From NCBI GenBank assembly GCA_005787025.1, contig SYCH01000037.1, positions 1 to 5,481 of the forward strand: 5,481 bases of DNA, read 5' to 3'. Positions 1-5,481 of this stretch are shown in pieces (the stretch's first letter is position 1; each line of letters opens with the position of its first letter). This stretch comes from Actinomycetota bacterium (GTDB lineage: Bacteria > Actinomycetota > Acidimicrobiia > Acidimicrobiales > Ilumatobacteraceae). The notes under the pieces are model-generated. The model saw only the letters and a list, made by a program, of their open reading frames with translations, was not told the origin of the DNA and ran no database searches. Made by a program: the position numbers and the translations under genes.

Positions 1-791
1 GACGAATTGCCGGCATGGTGAACGTGGTTCACGCCCGCGATGTTCGGGTACACCTGCTTGCACATGTCGTCGAACGACTTTTCGAACCCGTCCAACACCC
101 GACCACCCAGACGCTCGAACGACGGCGCGAGACCGGCCAACGATTCGATGGTGGTGCCGGGGCGCAGGTGCTCGTCCTTGGCCAAGGCCACCGAACCGTC
201 GGGGTTCAGGATCGGGATGATGCTGCGATCGAAACGACCCTCTTCCTGCGCGCGGGCGGCGCGCTTCTGGCTCTCGAAGGCCAATGCATCCACGTCCTCA
301 CGGGTGAAGCCCTCGATGGTGGCGATGAGGTCGGCCGACACGCCCTGGGGCACCAGGGGGTACATCGCGCGCAGCGCGGCGTTGCCCACGGTGAAATCCG
401 GCGGGCCGCTGGGGGCGGGCCAACGTGACATGGATTCCACGCCACCGGCCACCACCACGTCCTGGTGTCCGGACTGCACGGCCATGGCCGCCCACGACAC
501 GGCCTGCTGACCCGAACCGCAGAAGCGGTTGATGGTGACGCCCGGGGCCTCCACGGGCCAGCCGGCGGCCAGCACCGCCATGCGACCGATGCACGCGCCG
601 TGATCGCCGGCGTCGTTGCCGTTACCGATGATCACGTCGTCCACGTCGGCGGCGTCGAATCCCACGCGCGCCTGCAGGCCCTTCAGAACCTGGGCCAGCA
701 ACTCCTGCGGATGGATGTGGTGCAGGGAACCGGTGTCCTTGCCCTTGCCGCGGGGGCTGCGCACTCCGTCGATGATCCAAGCTTCGGCCAT
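1..791 (-). CDS. Thiolase (acetyl-CoA acetyltransferase / 3-ketoacyl-CoA thiolase family), 3' end cut by window edge
   Basis: This cytosolic enzyme would cleave 3-ketoacyl-CoA with free CoA, or run the reverse condensation of two acyl-CoAs, in fatty-acid or related acyl-CoA metabolism. I translated the minus strand from ATG at 791-789 and it stays open to the left edge, giving 263 residues of the roughly 390-430 usual for the family. The N-terminus has the typical start MAEAWIIDGVRSPRGKGK. The nucleophilic Cys is residue 91 in NRFCGSGQQA, followed by AGGVESMSR at 115-123. The visible part ends at HVHHAGNS (256-263), the conserved entry to the second half. The catalytic His and second Cys lie outside the window. 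The usual MGxTAE-like segment is replaced by PQGVSADLIAT, which I believe is seen in some FadA-like subgroups. The start is supported by GAGGAGAG five bases upstream. The family is secure, but chain length and biosynthetic versus degradative role are not. Confidence 0.93.
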   Translation of the reverse strand, partial: MAEAWIIDGVRSPRGKGKDTGSLHHIHPQELLAQVLKGLQARVGFDAADVDDVIIGNGNDAGDHGACIGRMAVLAAGWPVEAPGVTINRFCGSGQQAVSWAAMAVQSGHQDVVVAGGVESMSRWPAPSGPPDFTVGNAALRAMYPLVPQGVSADLIATIEGFTREDVDALAFESQKRAARAQEEGRFDRSIIPILNPDGSVALAKDEHLRPGTTIESLAGLAPSFERLGGRVLDGFEKSFDDMCKQVYPNIAGVNHVHHAGNS

Positions 792-796
792 GGTGA

Positions 797-804
797 CTCT
801 CCTC
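797..804 (-). promoter_or_regulatory. Ribosome-binding site of the thiolase gene
   Basis: On the minus strand GAGGAGAG lies five bases before the ATG at 791. It is the only strong Shine-Dalgarno match before any of the four genes here, and it fixes the thiolase start. Its upstream half falls inside the right arm of an inverted repeat (800-821), so its accessibility could be controlled by RNA folding if the transcript starts far enough upstream. Confidence 0.8.
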
Positions 805-821
805 GTCAGTGGGAACGAGGA
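800..821. repeat. Inverted repeat over the thiolase ribosome-binding site (candidate operator or RNA hairpin)
   Basis: The arms TCCTCGT (800-806) and ACGAGGA (815-821) are perfect complements separated by 8 bases. On the minus strand the downstream arm contains the GAGGA of the Shine-Dalgarno sequence. As RNA this would be a 7-bp stem hiding the ribosome-binding site. As DNA it is a 22-bp dyad of the size bound by TetR-like dimers, placed near the predicted transcription start. The repeat is seen directly, but either function is inference. Confidence 0.4.
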
Positions 822-822
822 A

Positions 823-828
823 ACCGTA
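823..828 (-). promoter_or_regulatory. Candidate -10 element for the thiolase gene
   Basis: On the minus strand TACGGT fits the TANNNT form of an actinobacterial -10 box. It would place transcription start near 816 and give a short leader of about 25 bases containing the Shine-Dalgarno sequence. No convincing -35 hexamer is present at 16-18 bases; the position it would occupy falls inside the palindrome at 842-856. The call is weak and rests on one hexamer and its sensible position. Confidence 0.3.
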
Positions 829-841
829 GTGGACGCGGACG

Positions 842-856
842 GAGGCGACTCGCCTC
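842..856. repeat. 15-bp perfect palindrome between aminopeptidase and thiolase genes
   Basis: GAGGCGA and TCGCCTC flank a single central C. It lies 33-47 bases beyond the aminopeptidase stop codon, where the -35 region of the thiolase promoter would be expected. As RNA it could fold as a 5-bp GAGGC/GCCTC stem with a 5-base loop, but no T-run follows on the minus strand, so it is a poor intrinsic terminator. A protein-binding site is equally possible. Confidence 0.35.
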
Positions 857-888
857 GGCCCGCGACATGCGGCGTTTTCGGCCCGTTT

Positions 889-3456
889 TCACAGGGAAGC
901 GACGATCCGGGGCTGTTCGCGTTCGCGCAGGGCGATGTTGACCCGTTGACGTTCGAGCACCTGGTCGAGTGTCTTGGCCGACTGCGGAATGGGATGCTCG
1001 GCGAAGAACGCTCCGACTTCGGCACCCTTCTCCGCCGTGTTGAGCGTCGCGACCGGCTGGACCATACGGATGATGGTGTTCACCGGGAACGTCGAGTTCG
1101 CGTGGGTCCAATTCTCGCGCACGAATCTCCAGGCGACGTCGCCGTGTCGACGATTCTGCATGGCTCGGGCCAGCACGAACGGGGCGTTCTGAGACTTCAC
1201 CTCACCGCTCAGGGCGAAGCGACAGGTTTCGAGAATCAGGTTCGCGTCGTCGAAGTCGGCCAGGGCGTAGAGGTATCGCAGTTGCTCTTGCGGCGTCGCC
1301 GCGGATCGGAAGAGGTCCCGGAATCGGCCGTAGTCGACGGCGTCACCGGTGGAGGCCACGACCGCTGTCGCGGCGGCCGCGAGTTCGGGGTGAACATCGG
1401 ATGAATCGACGACCGAACGATCGAAGATCGAGCGACAGCGAACACGGGCGTCGTCGTCGCCGCCGTTGACGGCCAACAAGGTGACGAGCAGTCCGCGTAG
1501 TTTGGATCGCAAATCGTCCTCGTTCGGTCGGGGGTCCCATCCGATGTCGAGTACCGCATCGGAAACGAGGGTCCGAACGCGAGCTTGCAGTTTCTCTTGA
1601 TGCGACTCGGGGACGACCCGCGTGAGACCGCGAAGCCCGATGGAGATGGCTTGCCAAACCGCCAATTCACGTTCGTCGGTGAAGTCCGAGATGAGCGTCA
1701 GATAGTCGATCGCGCTCAATCGGCCGGCCACCACGGCGTTCCACGCATCGTCCACCAGGTTGTAGCGCTCGACCGTGTTCATGCCGGCCACCACGTCGTG
1801 CGAGAGGCGAGCGAGCAACTCGGGGGAGTAGTCGACACGATAGAAGCCGTGGCCCTCGGCGTTGACGACCACCGAGGCCGTGGGATCGTTCAGCGGAACT
1901 CGAAGTTCCTCGGAGGTCATCAGGTGTTTCGTGGTGGACCCGTTCACCCGAACGTGCACGGGAACCAACCAGGTGCCTTCCTCGTCGTTGCTTGCGTCGA
2001 AGGAAAAACGGCGTTGACGTAGCACGAGTTCGTCGCCCTCGACACGGGCACCGATCAACGGGTAGCCGGGTTGCCAGATCCACGAATCCATGAGGGCGCG
2101 CACGGGCTCGCCCCCACCGTCGGCTTCGACGGTGGTTTCGATGGCATCCCACAGGTCGGAGGTCTCGGTGTTGCCGTAACTGTGGGTGCGCAGATAGTGG
2201 CGGATGCCGTCGCGGAACCGGCTCTCGCCCAGATACTGCTCGAGCATGCGCAGGATCGATCCACCCTTTTCATAGGTGAGGACGTCGAACATGCCCTCGC
2301 AGTCGTCGGGAGAACGCACCTCGAATTCGATGGGCCGTGTGCTCGCGAGCGAGTCGGTGTCGAAAGCGGCGGTCCGATCGAGGGAGAAGGTGGTCCAGCG
2401 ATCCCAGTCGGGCCGGTAGGCGGCACAGGCGGCGACTTCCATGAACGTGGCGAAGGCCTCGTTCAGCCAGATGCCGTTCCACCATTTCATGGTGACGAGA
2501 TCGCCGAACCACATGTGGGCCAGCTCGTGACTGACCACGTCGGCGACCAACTGCTGTTCCGACTGCGTGCTGGTGGCGGGGTCGACGAGCAGCAACGACT
2601 CGCGGTACGTGATGCAACCGACGTTCTCCATCGCCCCGGCGGCGAAGTCGGGGAGTGCGACCATGTCGATCTTGGCGTCGGGATACGGAATGCCGTAGTA
2701 GTCGACGAACCACTGCAGACTCCGGGCTCCGACGTCGAGACCGAACGCGGTGAGGTGCGACTTGCCCGGCACGTGCACCAGACGAAGCGGCACACCGCCC
2801 ACGTCGACCACCGACGTGGTTTCGAGTCGGCCGACGACGAAGGCGACCAAGTAGGTGCTCATGGGCATGGTGTCGGCGAACCTCACCAAACTTCGTTCGC
2901 CACCCTCGGAGTCGGTGAACGTCGTTCTCTCGACCTCGGGACCGTTGCTGATGGCCAGGTGGTCGGGATCGCAGGCGAGGGTGACCGCGAAGACGGCCTT
3001 GAAGTCCGGTTCGTCGAAGCACGGGAACGCCCGGCGACAGTCGGTGGATTGCATCTGTGACGCGGCGATCACCTGCTCGACACCGTCATCATCGCGATAG
3101 GTGCTCCGGTAGAAGCCGCGCAGCTTGTCGTTGAGCATGCCGGAAAAGGTGATGTCGATCATCGTCGTGCCCGCGGGAACGTCCTCGGTCGTACCGACGA
3201 TCAGCCGTTCGTTCTCGACATCGAGAGCGTGAATCGCGGGGGCGCCGTCGACGAACACGGAGGTGACGTCCAGGTCCTTGGCGTTGAGGACGACGAGTCG
3301 AGTGGGGGCCTCGACGACGCACTCGATGATCACTCGCCCCGTGAAGCCGGAGGTTCGCAGGTTCGGATCGAGGTGCACCTCGTAGCGACGCGGCCCCACG
3401 TGACGGGGAAGACGATAGGGGTCCAGATCGGCGCGGTTTTCGGGGGCGATGGTCAC
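889..3456 (-). CDS. pepN: M1-family zinc aminopeptidase (aminopeptidase N type)
   Basis: This enzyme removes N-terminal amino acids from peptides, probably in the cytosol since no signal peptide or membrane segment is seen. The chosen GTG start at 3456 gives 855 residues, normal for bacterial M1 enzymes. Key sites are visible: substrate-binding GAMEN at 274-278, zinc motif HELAH at 310-314 with third ligand Glu333 in NEAFA exactly 18 residues on, and transition-state Tyr395 in TYEKGG. The long helical C-terminal half fits an ERAP1_C domain. The N-terminus (YRLPRHVGPRRYEVHL) resembles the puromycin-sensitive/ERAP/tricorn-F3 style of M1 enzyme. An ATG at 3627 would add 57 basic, low-complexity-like residues that run over the divergent kinase gene, so I rejected it. 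A -10-like TACGAT six bases before the GTG suggests a leaderless transcript. It is followed on the same strand by the thiolase gene, with no evident functional link. Confidence 0.94.
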   Translation of the reverse strand: MTIAPENRADLDPYRLPRHVGPRRYEVHLDPNLRTSGFTGRVIIECVVEAPTRLVVLNAKDLDVTSVFVDGAPAIHALDVENERLIVGTTEDVPAGTTMIDITFSGMLNDKLRGFYRSTYRDDDGVEQVIAASQMQSTDCRRAFPCFDEPDFKAVFAVTLACDPDHLAISNGPEVERTTFTDSEGGERSLVRFADTMPMSTYLVAFVVGRLETTSVVDVGGVPLRLVHVPGKSHLTAFGLDVGARSLQWFVDYYGIPYPDAKIDMVALPDFAAGAMENVGCITYRESLLLVDPATSTQSEQQLVADVVSHELAHMWFGDLVTMKWWNGIWLNEAFATFMEVAACAAYRPDWDRWTTFSLDRTAAFDTDSLASTRPIEFEVRSPDDCEGMFDVLTYEKGGSILRMLEQYLGESRFRDGIRHYLRTHSYGNTETSDLWDAIETTVEADGGGEPVRALMDSWIWQPGYPLIGARVEGDELVLRQRRFSFDASNDEEGTWLVPVHVRVNGSTTKHLMTSEELRVPLNDPTASVVVNAEGHGFYRVDYSPELLARLSHDVVAGMNTVERYNLVDDAWNAVVAGRLSAIDYLTLISDFTDERELAVWQAISIGLRGLTRVVPESHQEKLQARVRTLVSDAVLDIGWDPRPNEDDLRSKLRGLLVTLLAVNGGDDDARVRCRSIFDRSVVDSSDVHPELAAAATAVVASTGDAVDYGRFRDLFRSAATPQEQLRYLYALADFDDANLILETCRFALSGEVKSQNAPFVLARAMQNRRHGDVAWRFVRENWTHANSTFPVNTIIRMVQPVATLNTAEKGAEVGAFFAEHPIPQSAKTLDQVLERQRVNIALREREQPRIVASL

Positions 3457-3462
3457 GAAGGC

Positions 3463-3491
3463 ATCGTAGTTCGGTGCTCCTGCGTTGCCAT
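3463..3491 (-). promoter_or_regulatory. Promoter of the aminopeptidase gene, apparently leaderless
   Basis: On the minus strand a -35-like ATGGCA (3491-3486, four of six matches to TTGACA) is separated by 17 bases from -10-like TACGAT (3468-3463). The GTG start follows only six bases after the -10 box, so transcription should begin at or next to the start codon. No Shine-Dalgarno sequence sits at a usable distance; the nearest AGGAG is about 20 bases from the GTG. Leaderless mRNAs are common in Actinobacteria. The prediction is from pattern only. Confidence 0.5.
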
Positions 3492-3519
3492 TTGGCGCGG
3501 GTGATCCACCTCGGGGAAC

Positions 3520-3525
3520 TAGCGT
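3520..3525 (+). promoter_or_regulatory. Candidate -10 element for the kinase-mutase operon
   Basis: TAGCGT fits TANNNT and ends eight bases before the GTG start at 3534, which would again give a leaderless or nearly leaderless transcript. No good -35 hexamer lies at 16-18 bases. A poor purine run (GGGGAA at 3513-3518) is too far from the GTG to act as a ribosome-binding site. Confidence 0.35.
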
Positions 3526-3533
3526 GCAGTGAC

Positions 3534-4538
3534 GTGCCCGAGACCCGACGACATCTTGCGGCCCGTTACGACGTGGTCGGAATCGGCAACGCATTGGTCG
3601 ACGTGATCGCCAACGCCGACGATGCATTCATCGAGCGGGAATCGCTGGTCAAAGGTTCGATGACGTTGGTCGACACCGATCGTGCGCTCCACCTCTACAA
3701 GGCCCTCGGATCAGCGGTCGAGATGAGTGGCGGGTCCGCGGCGAACACCGTGTGCGGGGTGGCCAGCTTCGGCGGAAAAGCCGCGTACATCGGCAAGGTC
3801 AGCAACGACGGTCTGGGTCAGGTCTTCGGCCACGACTTGTTGGCCGTGGGTGTGCACTTCAGCGCGGGCAAACACATCGATCAGATTCCGACCGGGCGTT
3901 GCATCATCGTGGTCACCGAGGACGCCCAACGAACCATGAACACGTTCCTCGGCGTGTCCAGCTACCTCGACCGGCACGACATCGACGAACAGACGGTGGC
4001 CGATGGTCGGGTTCTCTACATGGAGGGCTACCTCTTCGATCGCGAGGATGCCAAAGCGGCGTTCCGTCATGCGGCGCGAGTGGCGCACTCCGCCGGTCGT
4101 GAGGTTTCCCTGAGCCTCTCGGACAGTTTCTGCGTCGAGCGTCATCGTGAGGACTTCCGCGCTTTGGTGGCCGACGAGGTGGACATCCTCTTCGGGAACG
4201 AGGCCGAGCTGAAGTCCCTGTACGAACTGGACTCGTTCGATGACGCCGTCGACGCGATCCGTCGTGACAGTTCGTTGGCCGTGATCACACGAGGCGCTCT
4301 CGGCACCTCGATCATCACCCATCAGGAGGTGTTGCACGTCGACGCCGACGACGTCAAGCAGGTCATCGACACCACCGGTGCCGGTGACCTGTACGCCGCC
4401 GGATTCCTCTACGGCTACACCAACGGCTACGACCTGCTCCAGAGTGGGTGGCTCGGCTCGGTGGCCGCCGGGGAAGTGATTTCGCACATGGGTCCGCGAC
4501 CGTTGGTCGAGCTGCGCACCCTCATGCCGGACTTCTGA
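3534..4538 (+). CDS. PfkB-family carbohydrate/nucleoside kinase, adenosine kinase-like
   Basis: This cytosolic kinase probably transfers phosphate from ATP to the 5'-hydroxyl of a nucleoside (adenosine to AMP) or a related sugar. From GTG at 3534 it has 334 residues, typical for ribokinase-like enzymes. Visible motifs are GNALVD at 18-23, whose Asp23 is expected to bind the substrate ribose; the glycine-rich GGSAAN at 66-71 (PfkB signature 1); NEAE at 222-225, the NxxE metal/phosphate motif; and DTTGAGD at 279-285 (PfkB signature 2), with Asp285 as catalytic base. GSMTLVD and the phrases MNTFLG and SLSDSFCVERHR match the group usually annotated adenosine kinase in proteobacteria and actinobacteria. 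Longer starts exist (GTG 3501, ATG 3474) but would add residues before the usual YDVVGIGN beginning and run into the divergent promoter. It is the first gene of an operon with the mutase at 4546. The family is firm; the exact substrate is not proven. Confidence 0.9.
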   Translation: MPETRRHLAARYDVVGIGNALVDVIANADDAFIERESLVKGSMTLVDTDRALHLYKALGSAVEMSGGSAANTVCGVASFGGKAAYIGKVSNDGLGQVFGHDLLAVGVHFSAGKHIDQIPTGRCIIVVTEDAQRTMNTFLGVSSYLDRHDIDEQTVADGRVLYMEGYLFDREDAKAAFRHAARVAHSAGREVSLSLSDSFCVERHREDFRALVADEVDILFGNEAELKSLYELDSFDDAVDAIRRDSSLAVITRGALGTSIITHQEVLHVDADDVKQVIDTTGAGDLYAAGFLYGYTNGYDLLQSGWLGSVAAGEVISHMGPRPLVELRTLMPDF

Positions 4539-4545
4539 GAGCCCG

Positions 4546-5481
4546 ATGTCGCAGCATCGCGCCGTCGCCGAACGTTGGCTACGAGCCGAGCCCGACGAGG
4601 ACGTTCGGCGCGAATTGCGTTCGTTGTTGGACGCCGACGACCACGAGTTGGACGAACGGTTCTCGGCCGGATTGACCTTCGGAACCGCGGGCTTGCGGGC
4701 GGCCATCGGCGCCGGCCCGTCACGCATGAATCGACTGGTCGTGCGTCGCGCCGCGGCCGGTCTGGTGGATCATCTGTTGGCCACCGTCCCCGGCGCTGCC
4801 GAGCGCGGACTGCTGATCGCCCGCGACGCGCGCCACAAGAGTGCGGATTTCGCTCTCGACACCGCGCGTGTCGCCGCTGCTCGGGGCATGAAGGTGCACT
4901 TGATCGAGGGGGTCACGCCCACGCCGGTGTTGGCGTGGAACACCCCGCGCCTCGGTGTGGCTGCGGCCATCATGGTGACGGCCAGCCACAATCCACGCGA
5001 GGACAACGGGTACAAGGTGTACCTGGGTCACGGTGCCCAGATCGTGCCACCTGACGACGAGGCGATCGCGGCGAGCATCGACGCCGTCGATGCCCCCATG
5101 GTGCCACTGGCCGATGCGGATGATCCGCTCATTCTTCGCATGGGCGACGAGGCGACCCAGGAGTATCTCGACTGGTTGCCGAGCGTGCGCCTGCTTCCCG
5201 ACGTGCGAGGGGCCCGCCTGGGGTACACGGCGATGCACGGAGTCGGTGGCGCGGTTTTGCTGCGCGCCTTCGATGCGTGCGGTTTGCCCGCGCCCGTGGT
5301 GGTGGACGCTCAGCAGCGACCGGATCCCGATTTTCCCACGGTGGTGTTTCCCAATCCCGAGGAGCCGGGAGCGATGGACATGGTGATCGAACTCGGTCGT
5401 CGCGAATCCCTGGACGTCGTGATCGCGAACGATCCCGACGCCGATCGTCTCGGTGTCGCCGTTCCGAGCGGTGGGGCGGGC
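4546..5481 (+). CDS. pmmB: Phosphohexomutase-superfamily enzyme, PGM2/PmmB type (phosphopentomutase or phosphoglucomutase), 3' end cut by window edge
   Basis: This cytosolic enzyme moves a phosphate between C1 and C5 or C6 of a sugar through a phosphoserine. ATG at 4546 starts 7 bases after the kinase stop, and the frame is open to the right edge: 312 residues of about 530-580 expected. Visible motifs are FGTAGLRAAIGAGPSRMN from residue 45, TASHNP at 145-150 with the phosphate-carrying Ser147, DNGYKVYLGHGAQI after it, YTAMHGVGG, and the metal loop DPDADR at 296-301. This set, especially GTAGLR...RMN and NDPDADRL, is that of the PGM2/PmmB/PgcA subgroup, which includes human PGM2, a phosphopentomutase, and the M. 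tuberculosis gene annotated pmmB. The sugar-specificity loop and phosphate-binding domain 4 are outside the window, so ribose, glucose or mannose phosphate cannot be separated. A weak GAGAG (4537-4541) overlaps the kinase stop, suggesting translational coupling. Confidence 0.92.
   Translation, partial: MSQHRAVAERWLRAEPDEDVRRELRSLLDADDHELDERFSAGLTFGTAGLRAAIGAGPSRMNRLVVRRAAAGLVDHLLATVPGAAERGLLIARDARHKSADFALDTARVAAARGMKVHLIEGVTPTPVLAWNTPRLGVAAAIMVTASHNPREDNGYKVYLGHGAQIVPPDDEAIAASIDAVDAPMVPLADADDPLILRMGDEATQEYLDWLPSVRLLPDVRGARLGYTAMHGVGGAVLLRAFDACGLPAPVVVDAQQRPDPDFPTVVFPNPEEPGAMDMVIELGRRESLDVVIANDPDADRLGVAVPSGGAG

Noticed and set aside
616..1404. 262-codon open frame on the plus strand
   Set aside because: It runs antisense across the ends of two well-supported genes and their spacer; the translation has no domain-like features.
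2071..3060. 329-codon open frame on the plus strand
   Set aside because: It lies wholly antisense to the aminopeptidase gene, in codon register with high-GC shadow frames, and its translation shows no recognisable domain.
3453..3464. Three-codon mini-ORF (ATG CCT TCG TGA, minus strand) whose stop overlaps the aminopeptidase GTG, with AGGAG 12 bases upstream
   Set aside because: It would be an attractive coupling leader, but its ATG overlaps the likely -10 box, so it would not be transcribed from that promoter. Chance is more likely, though a mapped upstream start site would revive it.
3474..3533. Longer kinase starts at ATG 3474 or GTG 3501
   Set aside because: The family normally begins a few residues before YDVVGIGN; these starts add unconserved residues and overlap the opposing promoter.
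3457..3627. 57-residue N-terminal extension of the aminopeptidase from ATG at 3627
   Set aside because: It is arginine-rich, unlike the family, overlaps the divergent kinase gene, and bypasses the good promoter at 3463-3491.
3711..4727. 338-codon open frame on the minus strand
   Set aside because: It is antisense to the kinase and the start of the mutase, both of which have clear family motifs; long antisense frames are expected at this GC.

Overview
The window is ordinary, gene-dense bacterial chromosome of high GC (by eye about 60-65%). It has four protein-coding genes in two outward-facing units and no sign of mobile elements, CRISPR, tRNA or rRNA. GTG starts, starts sitting just downstream of -10-like hexamers with no ribosome-binding site, and the gene types (FadA-like thiolase, zinc aminopeptidase, PmmB/PGM2-type mutase) suggest an actinobacterium, possibly Acidimicrobiia. 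This assignment is inference from gene style, not from a marker gene.

Layout. Minus strand, read right to left from about 3456: a complete M1 zinc aminopeptidase (3456 to 889), then a 97-base gap with inverted repeats and a candidate promoter, then the first 263 codons of a thiolase (791 to the left edge, cut by the window). Plus strand, from about 3534: a complete PfkB-family kinase of the type usually annotated adenosine kinase (3534-4538), followed after 7 bases by the first 312 codons of a phosphohexomutase-superfamily enzyme of the PGM2/PmmB type (4546 to the right edge, cut by the window). The two units diverge from a 77-base intergenic region (3457-3533).

How the genes work together. 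The kinase and mutase are almost certainly co-transcribed. A purine nucleoside kinase beside a phosphopentomutase/phosphoglucomutase fits nucleoside and ribose salvage, but substrate specificity cannot be proved from sequence. The aminopeptidase (peptide turnover) and the thiolase (acyl-CoA metabolism) share a strand but have no obvious functional link, and the thiolase appears to have its own promoter and a good Shine-Dalgarno sequence.

I found no previously undescribed system. The most useful second-look items are regulatory: a 7-bp-arm inverted repeat that overlaps the thiolase ribosome-binding site, the apparently leaderless divergent promoter pair, and the kinase-mutase pairing. No gene-free stretch exceeds 100 bases.
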